From positions 47,213-111,212 of the forward strand of contig JAIOJF010000046.1 of NCBI GenBank assembly GCA_019911965.1: a DNA stretch of 64,000 nucleotides, written 5' to 3'. A program made the position numbers and the translations under genes. Shown here piece after piece: positions 47,586 to 54,859 of this stretch; the stretch's first letter is position 1, and each line of letters starts with the position of its first letter. A model generated the notes under the pieces. The model made no database searches, had not been told where the DNA came from, and saw nothing but the letters and a program-made list of their open reading frames with translations. Origin of the DNA: Paracoccaceae bacterium. Its GTDB lineage: Bacteria; Pseudomonadota; Alphaproteobacteria; Rhodobacterales; Rhodobacteraceae.

Positions 47586-48959
47586 ATGCCCGGCCTGATG
47601 ATCTCGGCGGCACACAAATCCTCGGGCAAGACCGTGGTGACAACCGGGCTGGCGGCGGCGCTGACGGCGCGCGGCGATCCGGTGCAATGCTTCAAGAAGG
47701 GGCCGGATTACATTGATCCGATGTGGCTGGGCATGGCCAGCGGGCGGCCCTGCTACAACCTCGATTTCAACACGATGGGGCAGGCGGAGCTGGCGGCCTT
47801 TCATGCCTCGCGGGCGCGCGATCTGACCCTGATCGAGGCGAACAAGGGCCTTTATGACGGGGTGGCCACCGATGGTTCGGACAGCAATGCCGAACTGGCG
47901 AAGCTGCTGGATGTGCCGGTGGTGCTGGTGGTGGACAGCAACGGCACGACGCGCGGCGTGGCACCCTTGCTGCTGGGTTATCAGGCGTTCGATCGCGATA
48001 TCCGCATCGCCGGGGTGATCCTGAACATGGTCGGCAGCCCGCGGCACGAGGGCAAGCTGCGGGCGGCGGTCGAGGGCTATACCGATATCCCGGTGCTGGG
48101 GGCGGTGCCGAAAACCGAGCGCCTGATCATCGGCGAGCGGCATCTGGGCCTGACCACACCGGCGGAAACCGGCGAGGTGGCGGCGATGATCGCCGATTTC
48201 GCCAAGGTGGTGGGCGCTTCGGTCGATCTGGACCGCATTCAGGCGATTGCCGCAACGACCGGGCCTTTGGCGGCACCCATGCCGCCCGCCGCGCCACGCC
48301 GTGGGGATCGCGTGCGCATCGCCATCGCACGGGATACCGCCTTCGGGTTCTACTACCCGGACGATCTTGAGGCCTTTGCCGAGGCCGGGGCCGATCTGGT
48401 GGCGTTCGATGCGCTGAAGGACCGGCACCTGCCCGAAGCGGACGGGCTGTTCATCGGTGGCGGATTTCCCGAAACCCAGATGCAGGCGCTGGCGGCCAAC
48501 ACAACGCTGCTGGCCGATATCCGGCAGGCGGTGCAGGGCGGTTTGCCGACCTATGCGGAATGCGGCGGGCTGATGTATCTGTGCCAGCGGCTGATCTGGA
48601 ACGATGCCAGCGTGGCGATGGCCGGGGTCATTCCCGGCGATGCGGTGATGCAGGCCAGGCCCGAGGGGCGGGGATATGCGCGGTTTACCCGAACCCCGGA
48701 CCACCCCTGGGAACGGGGCGAAGAGCCGGTCAATGCCCACGAATTTCACTACGCAAAGGTGGTGGGGCTGCCTGAAGGCACCAGGTTTGCGCGCAGGGTT
48801 ACGCGCGGGGCCGGGGTGAATGGCGCGTCCGACGGCGTGGTCATGCACAACATGATCGCCGGGTTCTGCCATTTGCGAAACACGGCGGCCAACCCCTGGG
48901 TTCGTGAATTCGTCGGCTTCGTTCGGGCGCACAAGGCGGCGCGGCGGGACGCCGGGTAG
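47586..48959 (+). CDS. dsrN: DsrN, sirohaem amidase (CobB/CbiA-like)
   Basis: Glutamine-dependent amidotransferase of 457 residues, similar to cobyrinic acid a,c-diamide synthase. In dsr clusters it makes the sirohaem amide used by DsrAB. The N-terminal ATP-binding part has MISAAHKSSGKTVVTTGLAAAL and FKKGPDYIDPMWL; the C-terminal glutaminase part has the nucleophile in YAECGGLMYL and a His in NAHEFHY. The usual start is close to ATG 47586. It is the last gene of the dsr operon proper; a cobalamin role is the alternative, but no cob genes are nearby. Confidence 0.94.
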   Translation: MPGLMISAAHKSSGKTVVTTGLAAALTARGDPVQCFKKGPDYIDPMWLGMASGRPCYNLDFNTMGQAELAAFHASRARDLTLIEANKGLYDGVATDGSDSNAELAKLLDVPVVLVVDSNGTTRGVAPLLLGYQAFDRDIRIAGVILNMVGSPRHEGKLRAAVEGYTDIPVLGAVPKTERLIIGERHLGLTTPAETGEVAAMIADFAKVVGASVDLDRIQAIAATTGPLAAPMPPAAPRRGDRVRIAIARDTAFGFYYPDDLEAFAEAGADLVAFDALKDRHLPEADGLFIGGGFPETQMQALAANTTLLADIRQAVQGGLPTYAECGGLMYLCQRLIWNDASVAMAGVIPGDAVMQARPEGRGYARFTRTPDHPWERGEEPVNAHEFHYAKVVGLPEGTRFARRVTRGAGVNGASDGVVMHNMIAGFCHLRNTAANPWVREFVGFVRAHKAARRDAG

Positions 48960-48977
48960 CGCTGTTTCAAAATATCC

Positions 48978-49005
48978 TTGACATAACTAATAAACCGGTT
49001 ATTTA
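48978..49005 (+). promoter_or_regulatory. arsR promoter with palindromic operator
   Basis: TTGACA (48978–48983), 16 bases, TATTTA (49000–49005). The imperfect palindrome TAATAAACCGGTTATTTA (48988–49005, core AACCGGTT) fills the spacer and -10. The -10 ends 6 bases before the arsR ATG, so transcription should begin at or next to the start codon. Confidence 0.75.
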
Positions 49006-49011
49006 GGCTTC

Positions 49012-49329
49012 ATGAGCATCTCAAGCCCCACCGCCCGTTCCCTTGCCGCCCTTGGCCATGACGCCCGGCTGGACATCTTCCGCCTGCTGGTCAGGGCCGG
49101 GCATCAGGGCATGACGGTCGGGCAGATTGCCGATCAGCTTGAACTGGCCGCCTCGACGTTGGCGCATCACCTCAGGACGCTGGTCGATGCCGGTCTGGTG
49201 ACGCAGGAAAAGCAGGGGCGCGAGGTGGTGAACGGCGTCAATTTTGACGAGATGACCCGGATACTCGGTTTCCTGAGCGCCGAATGCTGCTCGGGAATCG
49301 AACCGAAACACAACGAAACAGCGGCCTGA
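49012..49329 (+). CDS. ArsR-family repressor with vicinal cysteines
   Basis: A 105-residue winged-helix regulator. The recognition helix region is LAASTLAHHLRTLVDAGLV, and a vicinal pair C92–C93 (SAECCSGI) near the C-terminus resembles the metalloid-sensing cysteines of some ArsR proteins. It lies directly upstream of an ArsP-type permease gene in the same direction. The promoter sits so close that the message is likely leaderless, and an AACCGGTT palindrome inside it is the likely autoregulatory site. Sensing of arsenic or of reactive sulfur are both possible. Confidence 0.88.
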   Translation: MSISSPTARSLAALGHDARLDIFRLLVRAGHQGMTVGQIADQLELAASTLAHHLRTLVDAGLVTQEKQGREVVNGVNFDEMTRILGFLSAECCSGIEPKHNETAA

Positions 49330-49371
49330 GCGGTGCTCTTGTCCGGGTAAAACAACGATAAAACTGGATAT

Positions 49372-50421
49372 ATGGAAATGACCGATATCACCGCCCCCGT
49401 TAAGCCGAACCCGATACGCATCGCCCTGAACCGTCAGCGCGTCTGGCTGGCTTCGGCAGTTCTGCTGTCGGGGATCGCGCTGGTCTCGCCGCAACAGGCG
49501 GTGGACAGTTTCGCCTTCACCATGTCCGCCCTGTCCGGCACCGCGCCGTTCCTGATGGCGTCGATCCTGATCGCGGCCTGGGCCGGAGCGACGGGGGCCG
49601 ACAACCTGATCGCGCGCGCCTTCACCGGCTCGCCCTTGCTGATGATCGTGCTGGCAGCGCTTGCAGGCGGCTTGTCGCCGTTCTGTTCGTGCGGGGTGAT
49701 CCCGCTGATCGCGGCCTTGCTGGCAATGGGCGTGCCGTTATCGGCGGTGATGGCGTTCTGGCTGGCCTCGCCGGTGATGGACCCGTCGATGTTCATCCTG
49801 ACCTCGGGCGTGCTGGGCACCGGCTTTGCCATTGCGAAAACCCTGTCCGCCGTCGGCCTTGGCATCATGGGCGGGCTGGTGGTTTACCTTCTGGCGAAAG
49901 GCGGCGGGCTGGCCGATCCGCTGCGCGACGGTATCGGCAATGGCGGTTGCGGCGGGGCGGCGGTGCGCGCGCCCAAACCTGTGGTCTGGGCGTTCTGGCG
50001 CGAGGCACCCCGGCGCGTGAAATTCGGCCGCGAGGCGCTGAAGACGACGCTGTTTCTGGCGCAATGGCTGGTGCTGGCCTTCCTGCTGGAAAGCCTGATG
50101 CTGGCCTATATCCCGGCGGAAACCATCACCGCACTTCTGGGCGGCACCGGTATCGGCCCGATCGCGCTGGCGACTGTTGTCGGCGTGCCGGCCTATCTGA
50201 ACGGCTATGCCGCGCTGCCGCTGGTGGGGGGGCTGATCTCGCAAGGCATGGCGCCGGGGGCCGGGCTGGCGTTTCTGGTTGCCGGTGGTGTCACCTCGCT
50301 GCCTGCCGCGGTTGCGGTCTGGGCGCTGGTGCGGCCGAAAGTGTTCGGCCTTTACATCGCGCTGTCGCTGTCGGGCGCGTTCCTGTGCGGCCTGTTGTAT
50401 CAGGCCTGGATGCTGGCCTGA
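49372..50421 (+). CDS. ArsP/DUF318-type permease
   Basis: Integral membrane protein of 349 residues with about eight to ten hydrophobic helices. The conserved family motif SPFCSCGVIPL is near residue 104, and a cytoplasmic loop carries GNGGCGGAAV. ArsP relatives export organic trivalent arsenicals; others in the family have unknown substrates. It pairs with the preceding ArsR gene, 42 bases apart. In a sulfur-oxidation region, transport of a thiol- or sulfur-reactive compound is an alternative. MTDI at 49378 could also be the start. Confidence 0.85.
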   Translation: MEMTDITAPVKPNPIRIALNRQRVWLASAVLLSGIALVSPQQAVDSFAFTMSALSGTAPFLMASILIAAWAGATGADNLIARAFTGSPLLMIVLAALAGGLSPFCSCGVIPLIAALLAMGVPLSAVMAFWLASPVMDPSMFILTSGVLGTGFAIAKTLSAVGLGIMGGLVVYLLAKGGGLADPLRDGIGNGGCGGAAVRAPKPVVWAFWREAPRRVKFGREALKTTLFLAQWLVLAFLLESLMLAYIPAETITALLGGTGIGPIALATVVGVPAYLNGYAALPLVGGLISQGMAPGAGLAFLVAGGVTSLPAAVAVWALVRPKVFGLYIALSLSGAFLCGLLYQAWMLA

Positions 50422-50433
50422 TGCGGGCGCATC

Positions 50434-50460
50434 AAGGGCGGCCATGATCTGGCCGCCCTT
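50434..50460. terminator. Bidirectional terminator hairpin
   Basis: Perfect stem AAGGGCGGCC / GGCCGCCCTT (50434–50443 with 50451–50460), a 7-base loop, between the convergent permease and tusA genes. Weak T-runs on both sides. Confidence 0.8.
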
Positions 50461-50488
50461 GCCGTAAACCGGTCGTACAACCCGCGGG

Positions 50489-50713
50489 TCAGGTCCGCTT
50501 GATCTCGAACTTGTAGATCTTGCCCTCGGTCGAGGACGAGACCAGCACATTGCCGGTCTGGTTGCAGAAGGCCGCGAAATCCGCGACCGAACCGGGATCG
50601 GTCGAGGTGATCTTCAGAACCTCGCCCTGCGGCACGGATTTCAGGGCCTTCTTGGCCTTCAGGATCGGCAGCGGGCAGTTCAGGCCTTCGGCATTCAGTA
50701 CGTGTTCAGCCAT
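50489..50713 (-). CDS. tusA: TusA-family sulfur-carrier protein
   Basis: A 74-residue cytoplasmic persulfide carrier. The signature CPLPI has the active cysteine at 13 (GLNCPLPILKAKKAL). In sulfur oxidisers TusA passes sulfur from a rhodanese through DsrE2 toward DsrEFH. Here it is transcribed after dsrE2 with 41 bases between them, both under the promoter at 51325–51353. It ends facing the ArsP gene, with a terminator between. Confidence 0.95.
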   Translation of the reverse strand: MAEHVLNAEGLNCPLPILKAKKALKSVPQGEVLKITSTDPGSVADFAAFCNQTGNVLVSSSTEGKIYKFEIKRT

Positions 50714-50754
50714 GGGAATTCCTTTCGTTCGGCAGCGTTGGTGCGCGGCACCGG

Positions 50755-51267
50755 TCAGATGTAGAGGTTGATGTCGGATTTGGTGGCAATATCGACCCAG
50801 GTGGCCGCGCCACCGATCTCGATGCCGTCGATCATGTCTTTCTGTTCCATCTCGAACAGGTCCATCGTCATCTGGCAGCCGATCATCTGAACCTCAAGAT
50901 CAATCGCGGCCTCGCGCAGATCCTCGATCGAGGCGACGCCCTTCTTCTTGATCAGGTTCTTCATCATCGTGGTCGCCATCCGGTCGACGCCGGGAACCGC
51001 CGACACGATATTCGGCAGCGCCATGTGCATGCCCATCATCGGCATCTTCATGCCCGGATTGCCCAGCGTGGAGATCTTCAGGTCCAGTTTCTTGCTGAGA
51101 AGCGACAGACCGTAGAAGGTGAAGAACATCGAAACCTTGACATCCATCGCCGCCGCCGTGGTGGCCAGGATGAACGGCGGATACGCCCAGTCGAGCGTGC
51201 CCTTGGTAACGATGATCGACATGCTCTTGGCATTCTCCAGATCACCCTGCGAAACTTTGTCCAGCAT
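50755..51267 (-). CDS. dsrE2: DsrE2-like sulfur-transfer protein
   Basis: A 170-residue member of the DsrE/F-like family, type DsrE2. ATG 51267 is chosen since GGGAGG lies 8 bases upstream; ATG 51294 is a possible longer start. It has a hydrophobic core (WAYPPFILATTAAA; KVSMFFTFYGLSLL), a methionine-rich loop (MKMPMMGMHMALP) and a conserved cysteine (MIGCQMTMDLF, C131). The rhd–tusA–dsrE2 set is known from sulfur oxidisers as a cytoplasmic sulfur delivery line; a rhodanese gene lies about 5 kb away. Confidence 0.92.
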   Translation of the reverse strand: MLDKVSQGDLENAKSMSIIVTKGTLDWAYPPFILATTAAAMDVKVSMFFTFYGLSLLSKKLDLKISTLGNPGMKMPMMGMHMALPNIVSAVPGVDRMATTMMKNLIKKKGVASIEDLREAAIDLEVQMIGCQMTMDLFEMEQKDMIDGIEIGGAATWVDIATKSDINLYI

Positions 51268-51310
51268 GTCATTTCCTCCCGACTGCGTGGCCATCTGACA
51301 GATAGTTTAA

Positions 51311-51343
51311 AGTATTAGAAGGAATGAATACTAAATAAAGTAT
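51311..51343. promoter_or_regulatory. Operator-like AGTAT/ATACT repeats
   Basis: Three half-sites: AGTATT (51311–51316), AATACT (51327–51332), AGTAT (51339–51343). The first two form an inverted repeat with a 10-base spacer, the last two with 6. They overlap the -10 and spacer of the dsrE2 promoter and lie between dsrE2 and the divergent ArsR gene. Confidence 0.65.
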
Positions 51344-51353
51344 CCTGCGTCAA
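51325..51353 (-). promoter_or_regulatory. dsrE2–tusA promoter
   Basis: On the minus strand TTGACG, 17 bases, TATTCA. The start point would fall about 40–50 bases before the dsrE2 ATG at 51267. The operator-like repeats at 51311–51343 overlap it. Confidence 0.75.
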
Positions 51354-51483
51354 GAAAACCGCGGCGATATACCGGACAATTGATGGCTGCGCTTGCATTC
51401 AGGCGGGTGGATGTGCTGTATTCCCCGGCACTTCGCGCAGGAAATGTCCGAACCGGACGATTTGCAATCAGGGCCATGACAGC

Positions 51484-51783
51484 ATGAATATTGCAGAGCT
51501 TCAGGAAAACGCCGGCCGGGCCAGCGATCTGCTGAAAATCATGGCCAACCAGTCGCGCCTGATGATCCTGTGTCATCTGCTGGAGGGCGAGAAATCGGTG
51601 CAGCAATTGCAGGGGCATGTCGGGTTAAGCCAGTCGGCGCTGTCACAGCAACTGGCGATCCTGCGCGGGCAGAACCTTGTCTCGACACGGCGCGAGGCGC
51701 AGCTTGTGTTCTATTCACTGGCCAGCCCCGAAGCCGAGGTGCTGATCGCCACGCTCTATGATCTTTATTGCAAGAAAGACTAG
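51484..51783 (+). CDS. ArsR-family regulator of the SqrR/BigR persulfide-sensor type
   Basis: A 99-residue winged-helix repressor. The DNA-reading helix is in GLSQSALSQQLAILRGQNLV. It has exactly two cysteines, C30 (MILCHLLEG) and C96 (DLYCKKD). SqrR, which senses persulfides by linking its two cysteines through a sulfur bridge, has its pair at 41 and 107, the same 66-residue separation. It is divergent from dsrE2–tusA, with operator-like repeats in between, and upstream of the YeeE gene. Control of the sulfur genes around it is therefore likely; its exact signal is inferred. Confidence 0.9.
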   Translation: MNIAELQENAGRASDLLKIMANQSRLMILCHLLEGEKSVQQLQGHVGLSQSALSQQLAILRGQNLVSTRREAQLVFYSLASPEAEVLIATLYDLYCKKD

Positions 51784-51912
51784 GGGCAGCCCGTTCGGCA
51801 GGATGCTGCGGCAAAAGCTGATAGTGCAATCGAAATCTGATATGCTAATGTTTGAAGATGTATTGCCGGGCCCTGAAACCGGCTAGGCGATTTCGGCAGG
51901 TCGGGGGGACAC

Positions 51913-53007
51913 ATGATCGACATCTGGAAAGAGGCGGTGATCGCAAATCCGGCATTCTATATCGGCTGGGGCGGGCTGCTGATCGGGCTGGTTTTCGGCT
52001 ATATCGTCTTTCGCACCAATTTCTGCACGATGGGCTCGATCTCGGACATCCTGTCCTTCGGCAATTACAACCGCTTTCGCGCCTGGCTGCTGGCGGCGGC
52101 AACTGCGATCATCGGGGTGCTGGTGCTGGAACGCCTGAACGCGGTGGATGCGGCGGATTCGATGTATCTTGCCCCTTCGTTCGGCTGGCTGGGCAATGTC
52201 GTCGGCGGGCTGATCTTCGGCTTCGGCATGGTCTTCGCCGGTGGCTGCATGAGCCGCAACCTGGTGCGCACCGGCGGCGGCGATCTGCGCTCGGGCATGG
52301 TGGTGATCGTGGCCGGGCTGGCCGGTTACATGACCATCGGCGGGCTGTTCGGCCCGGCGCGGGTGGCATTGTTTGGGCCGTTCACGCCCGATCTGTCGGA
52401 CAGCGGATTGGCGACACAGGGGCTGGACGAGATGCTGGCGGCGGCTACCGGCATGGCGGGTGGTGCGGCGAACCTGATCACGGTGGCGGTGCTGGCCGGT
52501 GCGATCCTGATCTATTGCTTTGCCTCGGCGTCTTTCCGCGCTTCGCCGCGCGATATCACCGCCGGGATCGGCATCGGGCTATGCGTGGTGGCGGGCTGGC
52601 TGCTGACCGGGCTGGCGCAGGACGATTTTGCCGATGTGCCGGTGGCCGCTGGCTCGCTCACCTTCGTGCGGCCGGCGGGCGATACGCTGGATTACCTGAT
52701 GCGCACAACCGCCTTTGTCGCCATGCCGTTCGCGGTGGTCACCACGCTCGGCACGCTGCTGGGCGCGTTTCTGGGGGCGATTGCACATCGCCGTTTCGCG
52801 CTGGCCACGTTCATGGATTCCAGCGATACGCTGCGCAACCTCTTTGGCGCGATGCTGATGGGCATCGGCGGGGTGCTGGCGCTGGGCTGCACCGTGGGTC
52901 AGGCGGTGACGGGCCTGTCAACGCTGGCGGCGGGATCACTGATCACCTTCATCTTCATCGTGATCGGCGGCATTGCCGGGATGAAGACGATGGAAGCGAT
53001 GGCCTGA
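51913..53007 (+). CDS. YeeE/YedE-family sulfur transporter
   Basis: Inner-membrane transporter of 364 residues, a full-length (fused) YeeE/YedE protein with about ten hydrophobic segments. Family members take up thiosulfate (TsuA) or other sulfur species, using conserved cysteines; these are visible in RTNFCTMGS, AGGCMSRNL and LGCTVGQAVTG. GGGGGG lies 4–9 bases before ATG 51913. It follows the persulfide-sensing ArsR gene by 129 bases. It may bring sulfane sulfur into the cytoplasm for TusA/DsrE2. Confidence 0.9.
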   Translation: MIDIWKEAVIANPAFYIGWGGLLIGLVFGYIVFRTNFCTMGSISDILSFGNYNRFRAWLLAAATAIIGVLVLERLNAVDAADSMYLAPSFGWLGNVVGGLIFGFGMVFAGGCMSRNLVRTGGGDLRSGMVVIVAGLAGYMTIGGLFGPARVALFGPFTPDLSDSGLATQGLDEMLAAATGMAGGAANLITVAVLAGAILIYCFASASFRASPRDITAGIGIGLCVVAGWLLTGLAQDDFADVPVAAGSLTFVRPAGDTLDYLMRTTAFVAMPFAVVTTLGTLLGAFLGAIAHRRFALATFMDSSDTLRNLFGAMLMGIGGVLALGCTVGQAVTGLSTLAAGSLITFIFIVIGGIAGMKTMEAMA

Positions 53008-53013
53008 CGCGCC

Positions 53014-54114
53014 CTAATCGTCCACATCGGCGGGGAACAATTGCGCCGCCACTTTCAGCGCGATGGCGCGGTAGATCGCGGCATGCGGGCCGTCCGGGTC
53101 CGCCACCACGACCGGCGTGCCCGCATCCGAGGTTTCGCGGATATCCATATGCAGCGGCACCGCGCCAAGGAACGGCACGCCAAGGCGGCGGGATTCCTCT
53201 TCCGCGCCGCCGTGGCCGAAAATGTCGCTGGTCTTGCCGCAATGCGGACAGATGAAGGTGGACATGTTCTCGACAATCCCGAAGATCGGCACATCGACGT
53301 TCTTGAACATCTTCAGCCCCTTGCGGGCGTCGATCAGGGCCAGGTCCTGCGGGGTCGAGATGATGACGGCACCGCTCAGCGGCACCTGCTGGGCCATCGT
53401 CAACTGCGTGTCACCGGTGCCTGGCGGCATGTCCAGCACCAGCACATCCAGATCGGCCCAGTCAACCTCGCGGACCAGTTGCATCAGGGCGGATACCACC
53501 ATCGGGCCGCGCCAGATCACCGGGCTTTCCTCGTCCATCAGCATGCCCATCGACATCACCTGCATGCCATGCGCCGCCACCGGCTTCATGCGGTCATTGA
53601 CAATCTCGGGCCGCGCCGAGGTGCCCAGCAGACGCGGGATCGACGGGCCGTAGACATCGGCGTCCAGCAGGCCGACCGACATGCCCAAGGATTGCAGCGC
53701 CAGCGCGATATTGACCGCCGAGGTCGATTTGCCGACCCCGCCCTTGCCCGAGGCCACCGCCAGGATAGTGCGGACTCCGGGGATCGAGCCGGGTGCCGGG
53801 CGGTTATCCGACCCGACATCGCGGTTCTTCTTGCGGGTCAGTTTCGGCGGTTGTTGGGTCGGGTCGAACTGCCCGGCGCGATCGGCGGTCAGCGCCACCA
53901 GCACCGAGGTGACGCCATCCAGCGCGGATACAAGGCGCTCGGCCTCGGTGCGGATCGGCGCGATATCGCCCTCAAAGCTGTCAGGAACGGTGATCGAGAA
54001 GATCACCTTGCCGTCATTGACGACGATTTCCGACACCATCCCCAGCGAAACGATATCGCCCGCAAGCCCCTCGGCGGTGACATTGCGCAAGGCGGCAAGT
54101 ATCTGATCCTTCAT
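53014..54114 (-). CDS. apbC: Mrp/ApbC-family iron–sulfur cluster carrier ATPase
   Basis: P-loop ATPase of 366 residues that stores and delivers [4Fe-4S] clusters. It has an N-terminal MIP18-like domain (about 1–90), then the deviant Walker A ASGKGGVGKST, VLDMPPGTGDTQLT, and CPHCG, the cluster-binding CxxC. ATG 54114 (MKDQILAAL) is chosen, with GGGGAA upstream. It converges on the YeeE gene with 6 bases between stops. It is a housekeeping function in most bacteria, but here it would suit the many Fe–S proteins of the dsr operon. Confidence 0.94.
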   Translation of the reverse strand: MKDQILAALRNVTAEGLAGDIVSLGMVSEIVVNDGKVIFSITVPDSFEGDIAPIRTEAERLVSALDGVTSVLVALTADRAGQFDPTQQPPKLTRKKNRDVGSDNRPAPGSIPGVRTILAVASGKGGVGKSTSAVNIALALQSLGMSVGLLDADVYGPSIPRLLGTSARPEIVNDRMKPVAAHGMQVMSMGMLMDEESPVIWRGPMVVSALMQLVREVDWADLDVLVLDMPPGTGDTQLTMAQQVPLSGAVIISTPQDLALIDARKGLKMFKNVDVPIFGIVENMSTFICPHCGKTSDIFGHGGAEEESRRLGVPFLGAVPLHMDIRETSDAGTPVVVADPDGPHAAIYRAIALKVAAQLFPADVDD

Positions 54115-54145
54115 TGCGGTTCCCCGATCCTGTTCATTCATTCAT

Positions 54146-54174
54146 AGTTTAGAATGTTTAGAAGTGATGGGCAA
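54146..54174 (-). promoter_or_regulatory. Putative apbC promoter with direct repeats
   Basis: On the minus strand TTGCCC, 17 bases, TAAACT. Read on the plus strand, GTTTAGAA occurs twice, at 54147–54154 and 54156–54163, covering the -10 and spacer. The sequence resembles ATAGTTTA...TTAGAAG in the dsrE2 leader. Confidence 0.5.
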
Positions 54175-54502
54175 GCGGCGAGCTTGCGGATAGGCTTGGG
54201 AAATGTCAGCGGTGCCGGATGCCGCTCGACACCCGGCCCGGAAGACAATCGCTCCCTTCATTTGTTGCGGAGGCTTGCGCCTGGCCTCGGTATCACCGCC
54301 TGCGGTGACATCACGGCCAGACGTACGGACCGCAAGCCATGCGCCGGTTCGCCCCCGGGGACACCAGCCCGGCCGTGATTGTTTCCACATCCCCGACGCA
54401 GCGTTTCCCCGAATCCGCGCCTTGCCATGCCGCTGCCCGAAACCGCCCACCTTTGTGCCGCGAACCACCGGCATACCTGTCCTTGTAGCGAGCGAAGGCT
54501 CA

Positions 54503-54556
54503 CCCCGGTGTCGCGGTTAATCAGCCCCCACCCAGATCCGCGATGCCGGGGACTAC
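54503..54556 (+). repeat. 54-bp direct repeat, copy 1
   Basis: Begins CCCCGGTGTCGCGG and ends GGGGACTAC. Matches 47 of 54 bases of the copy at 54718–54771, in the same orientation. Confidence 0.85.
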
Positions 54557-54717
54557 AAAAGGCCGGAGCCTCGTCCCTAATGGAAGGGCGTTCGCCTCGC
54601 CGCAAGCACCCCCTGGACGTCGCGTTCCCTGGAATGATTGCCGCCAAATGGCCGCTTTGTTTCCGCATCCACGCCCGCATTTGACGCCATAGAGGTCGGC
54701 GTAGCTGCTTCAGCTTC

Positions 54718-54771
54718 CCCCGGCGTCGCGATTCATCAGCCCCCACCCAGATGCGCGGCGTCGGGGACTAC
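54718..54771 (+). repeat. 54-bp direct repeat, copy 2
   Basis: Begins CCCCGGCGTCGCGA and ends GGGGACTAC; 7 mismatches to copy 1, start-to-start distance 215 bases. The central ATCAGCCCCCACCCAGAT is identical in both. Confidence 0.85.
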
Positions 54772-54859
54772 CTACCCCCCCAAACCAATTCATCTTGGCA
54801 ATGCGGGCCCGCGGGTCTAGCGTGGCGATCAATCCTGACCATGACAACGGAAAGATCCC

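Larger units (their letters stand above)
54175..54859. other. Gene-free stretch with an imperfect 54-bp repeat
   Basis: About 690 bases with no credible gene. Open frames here (for example on the minus strand 54258–54746) have a composition of Arg/Gly/Pro typical of chance frames in GC-rich DNA. The region has a short hairpin (TCACCGC/GCGGTGA around 54294) and two copies of a 54-bp repeat. It may be a decayed gene region or a dispersed non-coding repeat. Confidence 0.6.

Noticed and set aside
34844..48959. Reductive (sulfate-reducing) dsr system
   Set aside because: dsrEFH and dsrL, both typical of sulfur oxidisers, are present and no dsrD is seen.
54258..54746. 162-residue minus-strand frame in the gene-free region
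   Set aside because: No domain, Arg/Gly-rich, spans one copy of the 54-bp repeat, no credible start signal.
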